NCBI GenBank assembly: GCA_964537965.1
Contig: CAZIDB010000014.1
Span: 1 to 34,999 of the forward strand
Length of the DNA: 34,999 nucleotides
Reading direction: 5' to 3'
Origin: SURF-24 sp964537965
GTDB taxonomy: Bacteria; Bacteroidota; Ignavibacteria; Ignavibacteriales; SURF-24
Positions 1-7,768 of this stretch are shown piece after piece; position 1 is the stretch's first letter, and every line of letters starts with the position of its first letter. Below the pieces are notes generated by a model. It searched no databases and was not told where the DNA came from. It saw only the letters and a program-made list of their open reading frames with translations. The translations under genes and the position numbers were made by a program.

Positions 1-695
1 TACTTTTTGCAGAAGATAGTGAGAATGATAAGAAACCGGAAATGTTAAACGTAAAAACCACTTCCGGTTTAACTAGTACTGATACCAATCTGCACCAGGA
101 AAATATTAAGGAAGCAAAAAACATTTCGGATTCAGACAAGCCTGGTTTTTCAACTTCAAAAGATGAATATGGAAATGAAAGTGAAAATAGTGCAGGCAAT
201 AAAAAACAATCAGGCGAGCATAATGTTTTTGCAAAAGAAATGTCTTCGGTAAAAAGCACCGCACCGGAGCCGACTGTTACATATGATATAACAAAAAATG
301 TAAAATACTCCGAGGTTGTTAAAGAGATATCAAAGTTTATACTTAAGAAGGAAAAAAGTTCTGTCACTTTAAACCTTGAACCGGAATCCTTCGGCAAAGT
401 AAAGGTGAGACTTGATATTGTTGAGAACAACGCAAAAGTAGTTGTTGAAGTTGAAAATGAAGTTGTCAAGAAGATGATTGAGAACAACGTCTCGCAGCTA
501 TTCCAGTCGCTTAATCAGAATGGTTTGGCTCTTTCATCTCTGCAGGTATCAACTTCCGGCAGCGAATCAAAGCAGGCCAAAAATCAAAGCAGCAATAAAA
601 AGAAATTTAACCTTGAAAACGAAACAACCGCAACTATTGAGGACAAAACCAAAATTAAAAGCTTCGGTTATAACACTTATGAATTTTTAGCTTAG
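1..695 (+). CDS. fliK: Flagellar hook-length control protein FliK, C-terminal part (5' end outside window)
   Basis: The reading frame is open from the window edge (codons from base 3 read LFAEDSEND...), so the ATG at 42 is probably internal and the gene starts upstream. The first ~80 visible residues are low-complexity, rich in Ser, Lys, Asn and Glu, as in the secreted ruler part of FliK. Residues ~90-170 counted from 42 match the conserved Flg_hook C-terminal domain (VTLNLEPESFGKVKVRLDI, then an amphipathic stretch ending LSSLQVSTSG). In the family this domain contacts FlhB and switches export from hook to filament substrates. flgD follows 9 bases downstream, the usual hook-gene pairing. The identification rests on the C-terminal domain and context, because fast-evolving FliK N-termini carry little signal. 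Confidence 0.85.
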   Translation, partial: LFAEDSENDKKPEMLNVKTTSGLTSTDTNLHQENIKEAKNISDSDKPGFSTSKDEYGNESENSAGNKKQSGEHNVFAKEMSSVKSTAPEPTVTYDITKNVKYSEVVKEISKFILKKEKSSVTLNLEPESFGKVKVRLDIVENNAKVVVEVENEVVKKMIENNVSQLFQSLNQNGLALSSLQVSTSGSESKQAKNQSSNKKKFNLENETTATIEDKTKIKSFGYNTYEFLA

Positions 696-704
696 GAGAT
701 TTAA

Positions 705-1391
705 ATGGTTAATTCAGTAAATAACAACAGCCTTTCAAATGCGGTTTCTTCCGCAACATCAAACGCCTCATTGGATAAGAATGCTTTTCTAAGGCTTATG
801 ATTGAACAGCTAAAATCCCAGGACCCGTTAAATCCGACAGACAGCACACAGTTTACATCTCAGTTAGCGCAGTTCAGTTCACTTGAGCAGTTATCAAATA
901 TTAATGAATCGCTTCAGAATTCAATCAATGCAAATCTTCAGCTAACGCAGTCAATTAATAATACGCTCGCTCCTTCGCTAATAAACAAATCGATTAAGCT
1001 TGACCAGAATACAATTAAATACTCAGGTCAGTCAAATGTAAATCTCGGTTATGAATTACCGAGCAGTGCAGGATCTGTAACAATTAATATCTATGATAAA
1101 TACGGCAACATAGTAAAAACAATTAATGATGCAGAAAATAGTTCGGGAGACCATAAACTTTCCTGGGACTTTACCGATAATAATGGTAGTACTGTTTCTT
1201 CTGGTACTTATATTTTTAAAGTTACTGCTACAGATTTGAATGGTGAAGATATAACAGCAAACGCTTTCATATACGGTCAAATTGAAGCGGTAAGATACAC
1301 GGACAACGGTACAAAATTAATTGTTGATGGTTTTGAATATGATTTATCTGATGTTTCTGAAATAGTAAACCAATCAGATGGAGGAAAATAA
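705..1391 (+). CDS. flgD: Flagellar hook capping (scaffold) protein FlgD
   Basis: The 228-residue product has the FlgD N-terminal signature: LDKNAFLRLMIEQLKSQDPL is followed by NPTDSTQFTSQLAQFSSLEQ (residues ~24-65). A FlgD Ig-like/FLG_tudor region follows, with IYDKYGNIVKTI and a WDFTDNNGSTVSSGTYIF stretch (residues ~125-175). FlgD caps the growing hook and guides FlgE assembly outside the cell; it has no signal peptide because it leaves by the flagellar export system. A GGAG sequence sits about 6 bases before the ATG. Its last base is shared with the start of the next gene, so the two are probably translationally coupled. Length is normal for the family. Confidence 0.95.
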   Translation: MVNSVNNNSLSNAVSSATSNASLDKNAFLRLMIEQLKSQDPLNPTDSTQFTSQLAQFSSLEQLSNINESLQNSINANLQLTQSINNTLAPSLINKSIKLDQNTIKYSGQSNVNLGYELPSSAGSVTINIYDKYGNIVKTINDAENSSGDHKLSWDFTDNNGSTVSSGTYIFKVTATDLNGEDITANAFIYGQIEAVRYTDNGTKLIVDGFEYDLSDVSEIVNQSDGGK

Positions 1392-1765
1392 TGGCTGAAG
1401 TAAACGGGATTAAAGTTCCGTTCGTTCCCCTGGTGCAAAATGAAGATTTTGCTCCCGGTAAAATAAAAGGCAACGGAAGAAGCTTTGATTCCATATTCAA
1501 GACGGAGCTTGATAAAATCAAGTTCTCGAACCACGCCACCAAAAGGCTTGAAGACAGGAATATCGAGCTTGATGATGTTACCCTGAATAAACTTCAATCA
1601 GCCGTGGAAAAAGCCGAGGCTAAAGGTTCAAAAGATTCTCTTGTAATGCTAGATGAGACTGCTTTTATTGTAAATATACCCAATAGGACAGTAATCACTG
1701 CATTAAACAAAAACGATAGTAAAGAAAATGTCTATACGAATATAGACAGTGTAGTGTTCGCATAA
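1391..1765 (+). CDS. Flagellar operon protein, TIGR02530-like
   Basis: This 124-residue soluble protein starts at the last base of the flgD stop codon, behind a strong GGAGG. Its core, FSNHATKRLEDRNIEL with VMLDETAFIVNIPNRTVITAL downstream (residues ~45-105), resembles the small uncharacterised family TIGR02530 (flg_new). That family is found beside flgD and flgE in Firmicutes, spirochaetes and other lineages. Molecular function is not established. Position between flgD and flgE suggests a part in hook assembly or its export control, which is inference. I see no membrane segment or signal peptide. Confidence 0.75.
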   Translation: MAEVNGIKVPFVPLVQNEDFAPGKIKGNGRSFDSIFKTELDKIKFSNHATKRLEDRNIELDDVTLNKLQSAVEKAEAKGSKDSLVMLDETAFIVNIPNRTVITALNKNDSKENVYTNIDSVVFA

Positions 1766-1871
1766 CAAATTTTAATTAACAATATAAGAGCGGGACCTTT
1801 TGAGGACGCTCTTGACCCGGCCGACTGACTGACGCCGGATCAACAACAAAATAAAACCTTAGGAGGTTATT
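1766..1871 (+). promoter_or_regulatory. Structured leader of flgE with two hairpins and four GGA motifs
   Basis: Hairpin 1 pairs 1786-1792 (AAGAGCG) with 1807-1813 (CGCTCTT), with an inner CCT/AGG pairing (1796-1798 with 1803-1805) around a TTTG loop. Hairpin 2 pairs 1817-1821 (CCGGC) with 1834-1838 (GCCGG) and extends through TTGA/TCAA (1812-1815 with 1840-1843). Both use 1812-1813, so the full forms compete. GGA occurs at 1793, 1804, 1837 and inside the Shine-Dalgarno AGGAGG (1861-1866), five bases before the ATG. CsrA binds GGA in hairpins and csrA is in this window, so this is a plausible CsrA target. No T-run follows either stem, so neither looks like a terminator. Confidence 0.5.
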
Positions 1872-3509
1872 ATGTCACTTCTTAATTCCATGTTCGCTGG
1901 CGTTTCCGGTTTACGTAACCATCAAACCATGTTAGATCTTATCGGTAACAACATTGCAAATGTTAACTCTATCGGTTTCAAAGGTTCAAGAGTTACATTC
2001 AGTGATACATTCAATCAATTCGTTAGATACGGTACAAATCCATCAACAACAACCGGTGGTACAAATACTTACCAGGTTGGTCTTGGTATGAAAGTCAGCT
2101 CTATTGACAGGGACTGGAGCCAGGGCACTTTTGAAACAAGCGGTATTGTAACTGATCTGGCTTTACAGGGCGACGGATTATTTGTTCTTGAAAGTAACGG
2201 ACAAACCTTTTACTCAAGAGCCGGAGCTTTTTCATTTGATGCAGACGGTAAATTAGTTAATTCAGACGGTGCAATTGTTCAGGGTAAAGTAGCTACAATC
2301 GACGGTGTTATTCCTCCTGGAAACCATCTTGAAGATGTACTTATTGATCCTAATCTTAAGTTACCTGCAGTTGCAACACAAAATACAACCTGGGGCGGTA
2401 ATTTAAGCAGCTCATCTACAATTACAAGATCAGAAATTTATCAGCAATCAGGTAATATCAACTCTGCAATGCTGGTTGGTGATACAGTTGTAGAGTATAA
2501 TACGGTTTATGATGACAGCGGTAGAGAATATACCTTGACTTCTACTTACGAGAAAACTGCTGCTAATACTTATGATATGACATATGATGTAACTGATAGT
2601 ACAGGTGCTTCAATATATACAACGCCTCCGACAGCAGTTGAAATGATTTTTGACGGTACAACCGGAGCTTTATTAACAATGGATGGCGCTGCTCCTGATG
2701 TAATCAGTATTGAAGATTCTGTCTTAGGCATTAATTTTGATTTTGATCCTATTGAAGTAACCCAAACTGATGGCGCCAAAACTTTAAGCTCAAGCGTTGA
2801 TAATAACAGGGAAGCAAACATTGTAACCGGTACTTTAACAATATTTGATTCTTTGGGGAACTCTCATACATTATCTCTAAAATTTACAAAGACATCAGAC
2901 AATGAATGGAACTGGGGTGCAAGCGTACCTTCTGAAAGCGGGACATTAAGTCAGAATTCAGGTACAATTTCTTTCAACACAGACGGTTCTATAAAGAGCA
3001 TTTCACCAAATCCTCCGATACTAATTTTCAATCCGGAATCTGGTGCAAGTCAGCAGAATATTACATTGGATTTTGGTGAAAACTTCAGCGGTATTTCACA
3101 GACCTCATCTGAATCAGTTGTATCAGCATTATCACAGGATGGTTCTGCAGCAGCTACTTTAACAGATGTAAGTATTGATCAGTACGGGTACATTGTAGGT
3201 GTTTTCTCAAACGGTTACTCAAGAAACCTTGCACAGATAATGCTTGCAAGCTTTCCGAACCTTGGCGGTTTAGCAAGTGTAGGAGATAACTTATATACAG
3301 TTAGTGCAAACTCAGGTAATCCTTTAATTGGAGAAGCCGGTGAAGAAACAGGAACCACCCTGCAGTCCGGTGCATTGGAACAATCAAACGTTGACTTATC
3401 CGAAGAGATGACAAGAATGATTGTAGCACAGCGCGGCTTCCAGGCAAACGCAAGAACTGTTACGGTATCAGACACCCTCTTACAAGAAATAACCAACTTA
3501 GTTAGATAA
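1872..3509 (+). CDS. flgE: Flagellar hook protein FlgE with an extra D2-like domain
   Basis: The N-terminus (SLLNSMFAGVSGLRNHQTML, then IGNNIANVNSIGFKGSR) and C-terminus (VDLSEEMTRMIVAQRGFQAN, then ARTVTVSDTLLQEITNLVR) are the paired rod/hook D0 regions that form the tube. At 545 residues it is much longer than enterobacterial FlgE (about 400). The middle seems to hold two FlaE/D2-like units: one at residues ~174-297 (NTVYDDSGREY...) and one from ~310 (LTIFDSLGNSHTLSLKFTKT). The first unit closely resembles a segment of FlgL here. Translation starts behind a near-ideal AGGAGG in a structured leader, fitting a protein made in large amounts. A terminator lies 30 bases after the stop. Confidence 0.97.
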   Translation: MSLLNSMFAGVSGLRNHQTMLDLIGNNIANVNSIGFKGSRVTFSDTFNQFVRYGTNPSTTTGGTNTYQVGLGMKVSSIDRDWSQGTFETSGIVTDLALQGDGLFVLESNGQTFYSRAGAFSFDADGKLVNSDGAIVQGKVATIDGVIPPGNHLEDVLIDPNLKLPAVATQNTTWGGNLSSSSTITRSEIYQQSGNINSAMLVGDTVVEYNTVYDDSGREYTLTSTYEKTAANTYDMTYDVTDSTGASIYTTPPTAVEMIFDGTTGALLTMDGAAPDVISIEDSVLGINFDFDPIEVTQTDGAKTLSSSVDNNREANIVTGTLTIFDSLGNSHTLSLKFTKTSDNEWNWGASVPSESGTLSQNSGTISFNTDGSIKSISPNPPILIFNPESGASQQNITLDFGENFSGISQTSSESVVSALSQDGSAAATLTDVSIDQYGYIVGVFSNGYSRNLAQIMLASFPNLGGLASVGDNLYTVSANSGNPLIGEAGEETGTTLQSGALEQSNVDLSEEMTRMIVAQRGFQANARTVTVSDTLLQEITNLVR

Positions 3510-3539
3510 TGGGTAACCAAAGATAAATTTAGATAACCA

Positions 3540-3571
3540 AAGGGATACAATTAGTTGTATCCCTTTTTTTA
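3540..3571 (+). terminator. Rho-independent terminator after flgE
   Basis: The stem pairs 3540-3550 (AAGGGATACAA) perfectly with 3555-3565 (TTGTATCCCTT) around a TTAG loop, and a run of seven T begins inside the 3' arm (3564-3570). It lies between the flgE stop and the sigma54-type promoter of fliL, so it separates the hook operon from the switch/export operon. Confidence 0.93.
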
Positions 3572-3670
3572 TATTTCCACACCTGCGCAATATTAGCCAG
3601 CGTATTCTTTTCATCCTTCATTTCAATCTATAAAACAATAAAAAAACTGCATTTGTGGTTTAATACTTAA

Positions 3671-3686
3671 TGGCACATTCGTTGCC
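3671..3686 (+). promoter_or_regulatory. Sigma54 (-24/-12) promoter of the fliL operon
   Basis: The sequence TGGCACATTCGTTGCC matches the RpoN consensus TGGCACRNNNNTTGCW at every constrained position except the last. GG (3672-3673) and GC (3684-3685) are separated by exactly 10 bases. Transcription would start near 3697, about 24 bases before the fliL start proposed at 3721. It lies downstream of a strong terminator and upstream of a long run of closely packed genes, where a promoter is needed. The activator is not in the window. Confidence 0.85.
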
Positions 3687-3720
3687 TTTTATCACGAAAG
3701 TAAAAACGGATTATAGTGTG

Positions 3721-4269
3721 ATGGAAGAAAAAATTGAAGGGTCAAACGTGGAAAGCAAAGCCGGTTCAGCTAAAAAATCCGGCATAAATCCCAAAGTTTT
3801 TATTATTGGTTTACCGTTATTTATTGTTCAGCTTGTTGTTGTTTACTTTATAACCGCTAACATTCTGATGAACAAACATAATTCTAACCAGGTTTCTGCT
3901 GCTGAAAATACAGGCACAGAAGAAAACAAGGGAGAAAACAAATCAGAAGCCCCAAAAGAATCATTCGGCAAGTTTATTTATACGATGGAGGATGTAATTG
4001 TTAATCCAACCGGAACATCCGGCCAGCGTTTAATGCTTGCATCCGTAAACATTGATGTTGTTAGTGATGAACAACTGAAATTTTTAAAAGAGAGAGAGCC
4101 GATTGTAAAAGATCTTATTATCTCAACCATTTCAAGTAAAACAATTGTCCAGCTTGGACAGATTGGTTTTAAGGATTCGCTTAAGGTTGAACTTTCCGGC
4201 AGTATTAAAAGCAAATTTCCAAGCGTTAAAATAAACGATATTTATTTCAGTAAATATATAATGCAATAA
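3721..4269 (+). CDS. fliL: Flagellar basal-body-associated protein FliL
   Basis: This protein has a short charged cytoplasmic N-terminus, one membrane segment (about residues 24-45, FIIGLPLFIVQLVVVYFITA) and a C-terminal periplasmic FliL domain (IYTMEDVIVNPTGTSGQRLM and onward). FliL surrounds or supports the stator units and affects torque. The frame also has an ATG at 3670, but that codon overlaps the sigma54 promoter and lies before the expected transcription start. I therefore place the start at 3721 (MEEKIEGSN, 182 residues), a length normal for the family. The Shine-Dalgarno sequence is weak. fliM begins two bases after the stop codon. Confidence 0.9.
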   Translation: MEEKIEGSNVESKAGSAKKSGINPKVFIIGLPLFIVQLVVVYFITANILMNKHNSNQVSAAENTGTEENKGENKSEAPKESFGKFIYTMEDVIVNPTGTSGQRLMLASVNIDVVSDEQLKFLKEREPIVKDLIISTISSKTIVQLGQIGFKDSLKVELSGSIKSKFPSVKINDIYFSKYIMQ

Positions 4270-4270
4270 T

Positions 4271-5251
4271 ATGGCTGAACTACTATCACAACAAGAAATA
4301 GATGCCCTTCTTAATACCGTCAAAGCCGGTACGGAAAAACCGGGTCAGACTGAATTAGAGAAAAATGTTTTACCTTATGACTTCAGACTGCCGAACAGAA
4401 TTTCCAAAAACCAGCTTAGAACATTAAGAAATATTCACGAGACGTTTAGCGAAAGTATTACATCTTTCCTTATGTCTAAACTTCAAACAATAATTAACAT
4501 AAATATTATTTCCGTGGATCAGATTTATTATTCGGAATATGTGCTGTCGGTTTCAAATCCTGCCTGTTTATATACTTATGATTTGCACGGCTCTGATGTT
4601 AAAGGAATTCTGGAAATAAGTCCTGAATTGGCATTAACGCTTGTTGACAGACTGCTTGGCGGTAACGGACGCGGTGATGTGAAAGCTAAACTTATTACTC
4701 CGATAGAACAGCGCGTTCTTTATATCTTTGTTGAAAAGGTAATGACAGAATTAAATAAAGCCTGGCAGATTATAGGCGATTATGAATTTGTAGTTGAACG
4801 GTTTGAATCCGATATCGACTTTGCGCAGATAACTTCCCAGAGTGAAAGTATTCTGCTCTTCAGTTTTGAAATAATGATAGGTGAAAATTCTTACCTGATG
4901 AACCTTTGTTTTGCGACTTATGCATTCGATACAATCCTGTCAAAAATAAACAGCCAGAGTATTTCAACAATAAGGCCGGTAAAGTACCAGGGCACTTCTT
5001 CCAAGGCAATTCTAATTGATCATATTAAAAAAACTGATTTAGTACTTAAAGTGGAGTTTGGTAAATCCCTGATATCATTCAAAGAACTTTTTTCATTAAA
5101 TACCGGAGACGTTATTCTGGTTGATAAAAAAGTCGGTGATGAGTTGACTGTATCTATTTCAGATAAACCTACATTTATGGGGTTACCCGGAATTGTCGGT
5201 GGACATAAAGCAATAAAAATTACAAGACGTATTGAAAACGAGGAGAATTAA
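4271..5251 (+). CDS. fliM: Flagellar motor switch protein FliM
   Basis: The first residues include LLSQQEIDALLNTV, the conserved EIDALL segment that binds phosphorylated CheY. A CheC-like middle domain follows (about residues 40-230, with LLGGNGRGDV) and then a C-terminal SpoA domain (about 245-322, ending TFMGLPGIVGGHKAIKITRRI). In the family, FliM forms the middle of the cytoplasmic C-ring and passes the CheY signal to FliG. Its 326 residues are typical. It starts two bases after fliL and is followed three bases later by fliN. The intact CheY-binding peptide implies that a CheY exists elsewhere in the genome or among the receivers at the 3' end of this block. Confidence 0.97.
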   Translation: MAELLSQQEIDALLNTVKAGTEKPGQTELEKNVLPYDFRLPNRISKNQLRTLRNIHETFSESITSFLMSKLQTIININIISVDQIYYSEYVLSVSNPACLYTYDLHGSDVKGILEISPELALTLVDRLLGGNGRGDVKAKLITPIEQRVLYIFVEKVMTELNKAWQIIGDYEFVVERFESDIDFAQITSQSESILLFSFEIMIGENSYLMNLCFATYAFDTILSKINSQSISTIRPVKYQGTSSKAILIDHIKKTDLVLKVEFGKSLISFKELFSLNTGDVILVDKKVGDELTVSISDKPTFMGLPGIVGGHKAIKITRRIENEEN

Positions 5252-5253
5252 TA

Positions 5254-5628
5254 ATGGATAATCAACAATCATCTTTAAATGGTGAAGGTTTCCCGGGGAT
5301 GTCTAATATCGATGCCAGAAAAGCTGAATTTACATCACTTGATGAATCAACAAGAAAAAGCTATTTCTCAGATGAAAAACTTGAGTTTTTGAAAGACGTT
5401 AACCTGAATGTGTACATTGAACTTGGCCGAACAAAAATGCAGATAAAAGACATAATCGAACTTGAAAGAGGTTACGTAATTGAACTTGATAAACTTGCGA
5501 GCGAACCGGTTGATGTTTTTGTGAACAACAAAAAAATTGCTGAAGGTGAAGTCGTGGTTATCGATAAGCATTTCGGCATAAGAATAACGAACCTTGTTGA
5601 TTCTGCTGAAAGATTAAAAGGACTTTAA
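5254..5628 (+). CDS. fliN: Flagellar motor switch protein FliN
   Basis: The 124-residue product has a polar N-terminal tail (about residues 1-45) and a single SpoA domain (about 46-120). Recognisable family positions are LNVYIELGRTKMQIKDIIEL, GYVIELDKLASEPVDVFVN and FGIRITNL. FliN forms the bottom of the C-ring with FliM and helps dock the FliH-FliI export ATPase. It lies directly between fliM and fliO, the canonical order. There is no extra CheC-type phosphatase domain, so this is FliN rather than the longer FliY of Firmicutes. Confidence 0.96.
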   Translation: MDNQQSSLNGEGFPGMSNIDARKAEFTSLDESTRKSYFSDEKLEFLKDVNLNVYIELGRTKMQIKDIIELERGYVIELDKLASEPVDVFVNNKKIAEGEVVVIDKHFGIRITNLVDSAERLKGL

Positions 5629-5629
5629 T

Positions 5630-5968
5630 ATGAACCTGTGGGATATTGTTAAAATCTTCCTCGTTTTGTTACTGCTTGCAGGTTTGCTTTATGCAATGCT
5701 TTACCTGTTAAAAAAATACGTCTATGCATCCGAAGGAAAGAATCCGAAATTACTTAACATAAAAGTATTATCCACCCAGCTTATAATGCCTAAAAAGTTT
5801 ATAAGCGTGGTAAAGATAATGGATAAGGTTTATGTGCTTGGCGTAAGTGATCAGTCAATTTCCCTTGTAGATAAACTGAACAAGGATGAAATCAACCTGA
5901 AAGATATTGAAGAAGCCTCTGCGGTTAATTTCTTGGACTACTTTAAAAAAGGATTGAACAAGAAATGA
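5630..5968 (+). CDS. fliO: Flagellar biosynthesis protein FliO
   Basis: This 112-residue protein has one membrane segment near the N-terminus (about residues 6-28, VKIFLVLLLLAGLLYAMLYL), a basic turn and a small cytoplasmic domain (VLSTQLIMPKKFISVVKIMD, then KVYVLGVSD). That pattern is typical of FliO, an assembly chaperone for the FliP pore. Sequence conservation in this family is low, so position between fliN and fliP is part of the case. The stop overlaps the fliP start by four bases. Confidence 0.9.
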   Translation: MNLWDIVKIFLVLLLLAGLLYAMLYLLKKYVYASEGKNPKLLNIKVLSTQLIMPKKFISVVKIMDKVYVLGVSDQSISLVDKLNKDEINLKDIEEASAVNFLDYFKKGLNKK

Positions 5969-6732
5969 AAAAATTCTTACTTATACTTTTTACCGTATCC
6001 GCATTAATTATTTTTGCAGATAATGCCTTTGCACAGCAACAACAGACTACTATTCCCTTACCTAAAATCGGTATTGATGTTGGCTCGTCGGATAGCCCGA
6101 AAGATATTTCCGTTACACTTCAGCTTTTACTTTTGCTTACGGTTCTTTCTCTTGCTCCTTCAATAATGATTATGACAACTTCCTTCCTCAGGTTAATAAT
6201 TGTATTCCAGTTTCTTAAGAATGCAATGGGTACACAGCAGATGCCGCCGAACCAATTGCTTGCAGGTATGGCTTTATTTATTACGCTTTTTATAATGGCA
6301 CCAACATGGAATAAAGTTAATGACGAAGCGCTTAAACCGTATATGGACGGGAAAATAACAATGGATTCTGCTTATAACAAAGGGATAAATCCTATCCGCG
6401 AGTTTATGTTTAAAAATGTAAGAGATGAAGACCTTGAGCTTTTTGTCAGCCTTTCCAATATGCCGAAGCCTGATTCCAGAAATGATTTACCGACTTACGT
6501 TTTAATTCCTGCTTTTGTTATAAGCGAATTAAGAGCCGGATTTATTATAGGATTTTTCCTTTTCATTCCTTTCCTTGTTGTGGATATGGTTGTTTCAAGT
6601 GTGCTTATGTCCATGGGTATGATGATGCTGCCGCCGATGCTTGTCTCGCTTCCGTTTAAAGTCCTCCTGTTTGTACTTGTTGACGGATGGAATTTAATTG
6701 TTGGTTCACTTGTAAGGAGTTTTAACGTATGA
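5965..6732 (+). CDS. fliP: Flagellar export gate protein FliP
   Basis: The product has a cleavable-type signal peptide (MKKFLLILFTVSALIIFADN followed by AFAQ), as is usual for FliP. The conserved export-gate sequences follow: SIMIMTTSFLRLIIVFQFLK, then GTQQMPPNQLLAGMALFITL and, near the C-terminus, MGMMMLPPMLVSLPFKVLLF. FliP5-FliQ4-FliR1 forms the helical entry pore of the type III export apparatus in the inner membrane. The 255-residue length is normal. Four-base ATGA overlaps join it to fliO and fliQ, so coupled translation is likely. Confidence 0.97.
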   Translation: MKKFLLILFTVSALIIFADNAFAQQQQTTIPLPKIGIDVGSSDSPKDISVTLQLLLLLTVLSLAPSIMIMTTSFLRLIIVFQFLKNAMGTQQMPPNQLLAGMALFITLFIMAPTWNKVNDEALKPYMDGKITMDSAYNKGINPIREFMFKNVRDEDLELFVSLSNMPKPDSRNDLPTYVLIPAFVISELRAGFIIGFFLFIPFLVVDMVVSSVLMSMGMMMLPPMLVSLPFKVLLFVLVDGWNLIVGSLVRSFNV

Positions 6733-6998
6733 CGATTGAAGTAATCTCAAGTCTTCTAAGCGACGTATTTTTTACAACACTGCTTATTCTTCTGCCGATA
6801 CTTGGAGCTTCTCTGATTGTCGGTATAATAATTTCAATTTTCCAGGCGGCCACTTCAATCCAGGAAATGACATTAACTTTTGTACCGAAAATTATTGTTA
6901 CTGCAATAGTTATAATTCTGCTGCTTCCGTTTATTGCTGATCAGTTGATTTCTCTTACGATAAGATTTTTTAATATGTTCGGCACCTTTATAAAATGA
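6729..6998 (+). CDS. fliQ: Flagellar export gate protein FliQ
   Basis: This 89-residue protein has two hydrophobic segments (about residues 14-40 and 53-75) separated by the conserved FQAATSIQEMTLTFVPKI loop that marks FliQ/SpaQ proteins. It packs around FliP in the export pore. ATGA overlaps tie it to fliP and fliR. Nothing is unusual. Confidence 0.97.
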   Translation: MTIEVISSLLSDVFFTTLLILLPILGASLIVGIIISIFQAATSIQEMTLTFVPKIIVTAIVIILLLPFIADQLISLTIRFFNMFGTFIK

Positions 6999-7768
6999 AT
7001 ATTTTAGTAAACGATTTTATAATAGTGCTGCTTGTTTTTTTAAGGATAGTTCCTGTTTTCTTTATAGCGCCTTTTTTTAACAGTACGTCACTTCCCGCAA
7101 TTTCTAAAATATTCCTTGCGCTTGTAATCTCTTACATTGTCTTTTTTTCCATTAAAGGATTTACGTTCGATGTTGATAAGGGATTATTAATGCTTGCTAT
7201 AATCGGAATAAAAGAACTTATAACGGGAATGATAATAGCCTTTTCAATAAATTTTATTTTTTACGGCGTCTCCTTTGCCGGAATGCTTATAGGATTTGAT
7301 ATTGGTTTATCAATGGCTTCGGCTTTTGATCCCACACTTGAAATGGAAAGCAATATCATCGGACAGATATTTAATTTTGTCGCGGTGTTAATTCTTTTAA
7401 CCATAAATGGTCATCACTACATAATTAGGGCGGTAAGTTATTCATTCAACATTATCCCGATTGGTACGTATTCTATAAATAAAAATGTGTTACAGTTATT
7501 GGTAAATTATTCTGCCGGTGTGTTTGTGCTGGCCATTAAAATAGCTGCGCCAATAATGATCTCGTTCTTCCTGATACATATTTCTGCAGGATTGATTGCA
7601 AGAATAATCCCGCAGATGCAGGTGTTCTTTGTAATTCAACCGCTTCAGATCGGAATAGGATTAGCGCTTCTTGCAGCGGCAACACCTGTTATAATTTATT
7701 TGCTGAGAACTATGTTAGCTAATTTTGAAAATCTTTTGTTCGATTTAATAAAGGCAATGGGAACGTAA
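6995..7768 (+). CDS. fliR: Flagellar export gate protein FliR
   Basis: The 257-residue membrane protein has several hydrophobic segments. It carries FliR-like features: RIVPVFFIAPFFNSTSLPA near the N-terminus, then GFDIGLSMASAFDPTLEMES and a late RIIPQMQVFFVIQPLQIGIG. FliR completes the FliPQR pore that secretes rod, hook and filament subunits. It overlaps fliQ by four bases and shares its last base with the flhB start, giving the common order fliPQR-flhB. No truncation or unusual residue is visible. Confidence 0.96.
   Translation: MNILVNDFIIVLLVFLRIVPVFFIAPFFNSTSLPAISKIFLALVISYIVFFSIKGFTFDVDKGLLMLAIIGIKELITGMIIAFSINFIFYGVSFAGMLIGFDIGLSMASAFDPTLEMESNIIGQIFNFVAVLILLTINGHHYIIRAVSYSFNIIPIGTYSINKNVLQLLVNYSAGVFVLAIKIAAPIMISFFLIHISAGLIARIIPQMQVFFVIQPLQIGIGLALLAAATPVIIYLLRTMLANFENLLFDLIKAMGT

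Noticed and set aside
1056..1597. Minus-strand open frames opposite flgD and the TIGR02530-like gene, and similar ones along the whole window
   Set aside because: They lie opposite well-supported genes, lack ribosome sites and have shadow-like composition; I found no credible minus-strand gene.
3509..3540. Short direct repeat TAACCAAAG around 3513 and 3533
   Set aside because: Two copies of nine bases just before a terminator in AT-rich DNA; too little to call a functional element.
3670..3720. ATG at 3670 as the start of fliL
   Set aside because: It overlaps the -24 element of the sigma54 promoter and precedes the expected transcription start; the in-frame ATG at 3721 gives a normal FliL.
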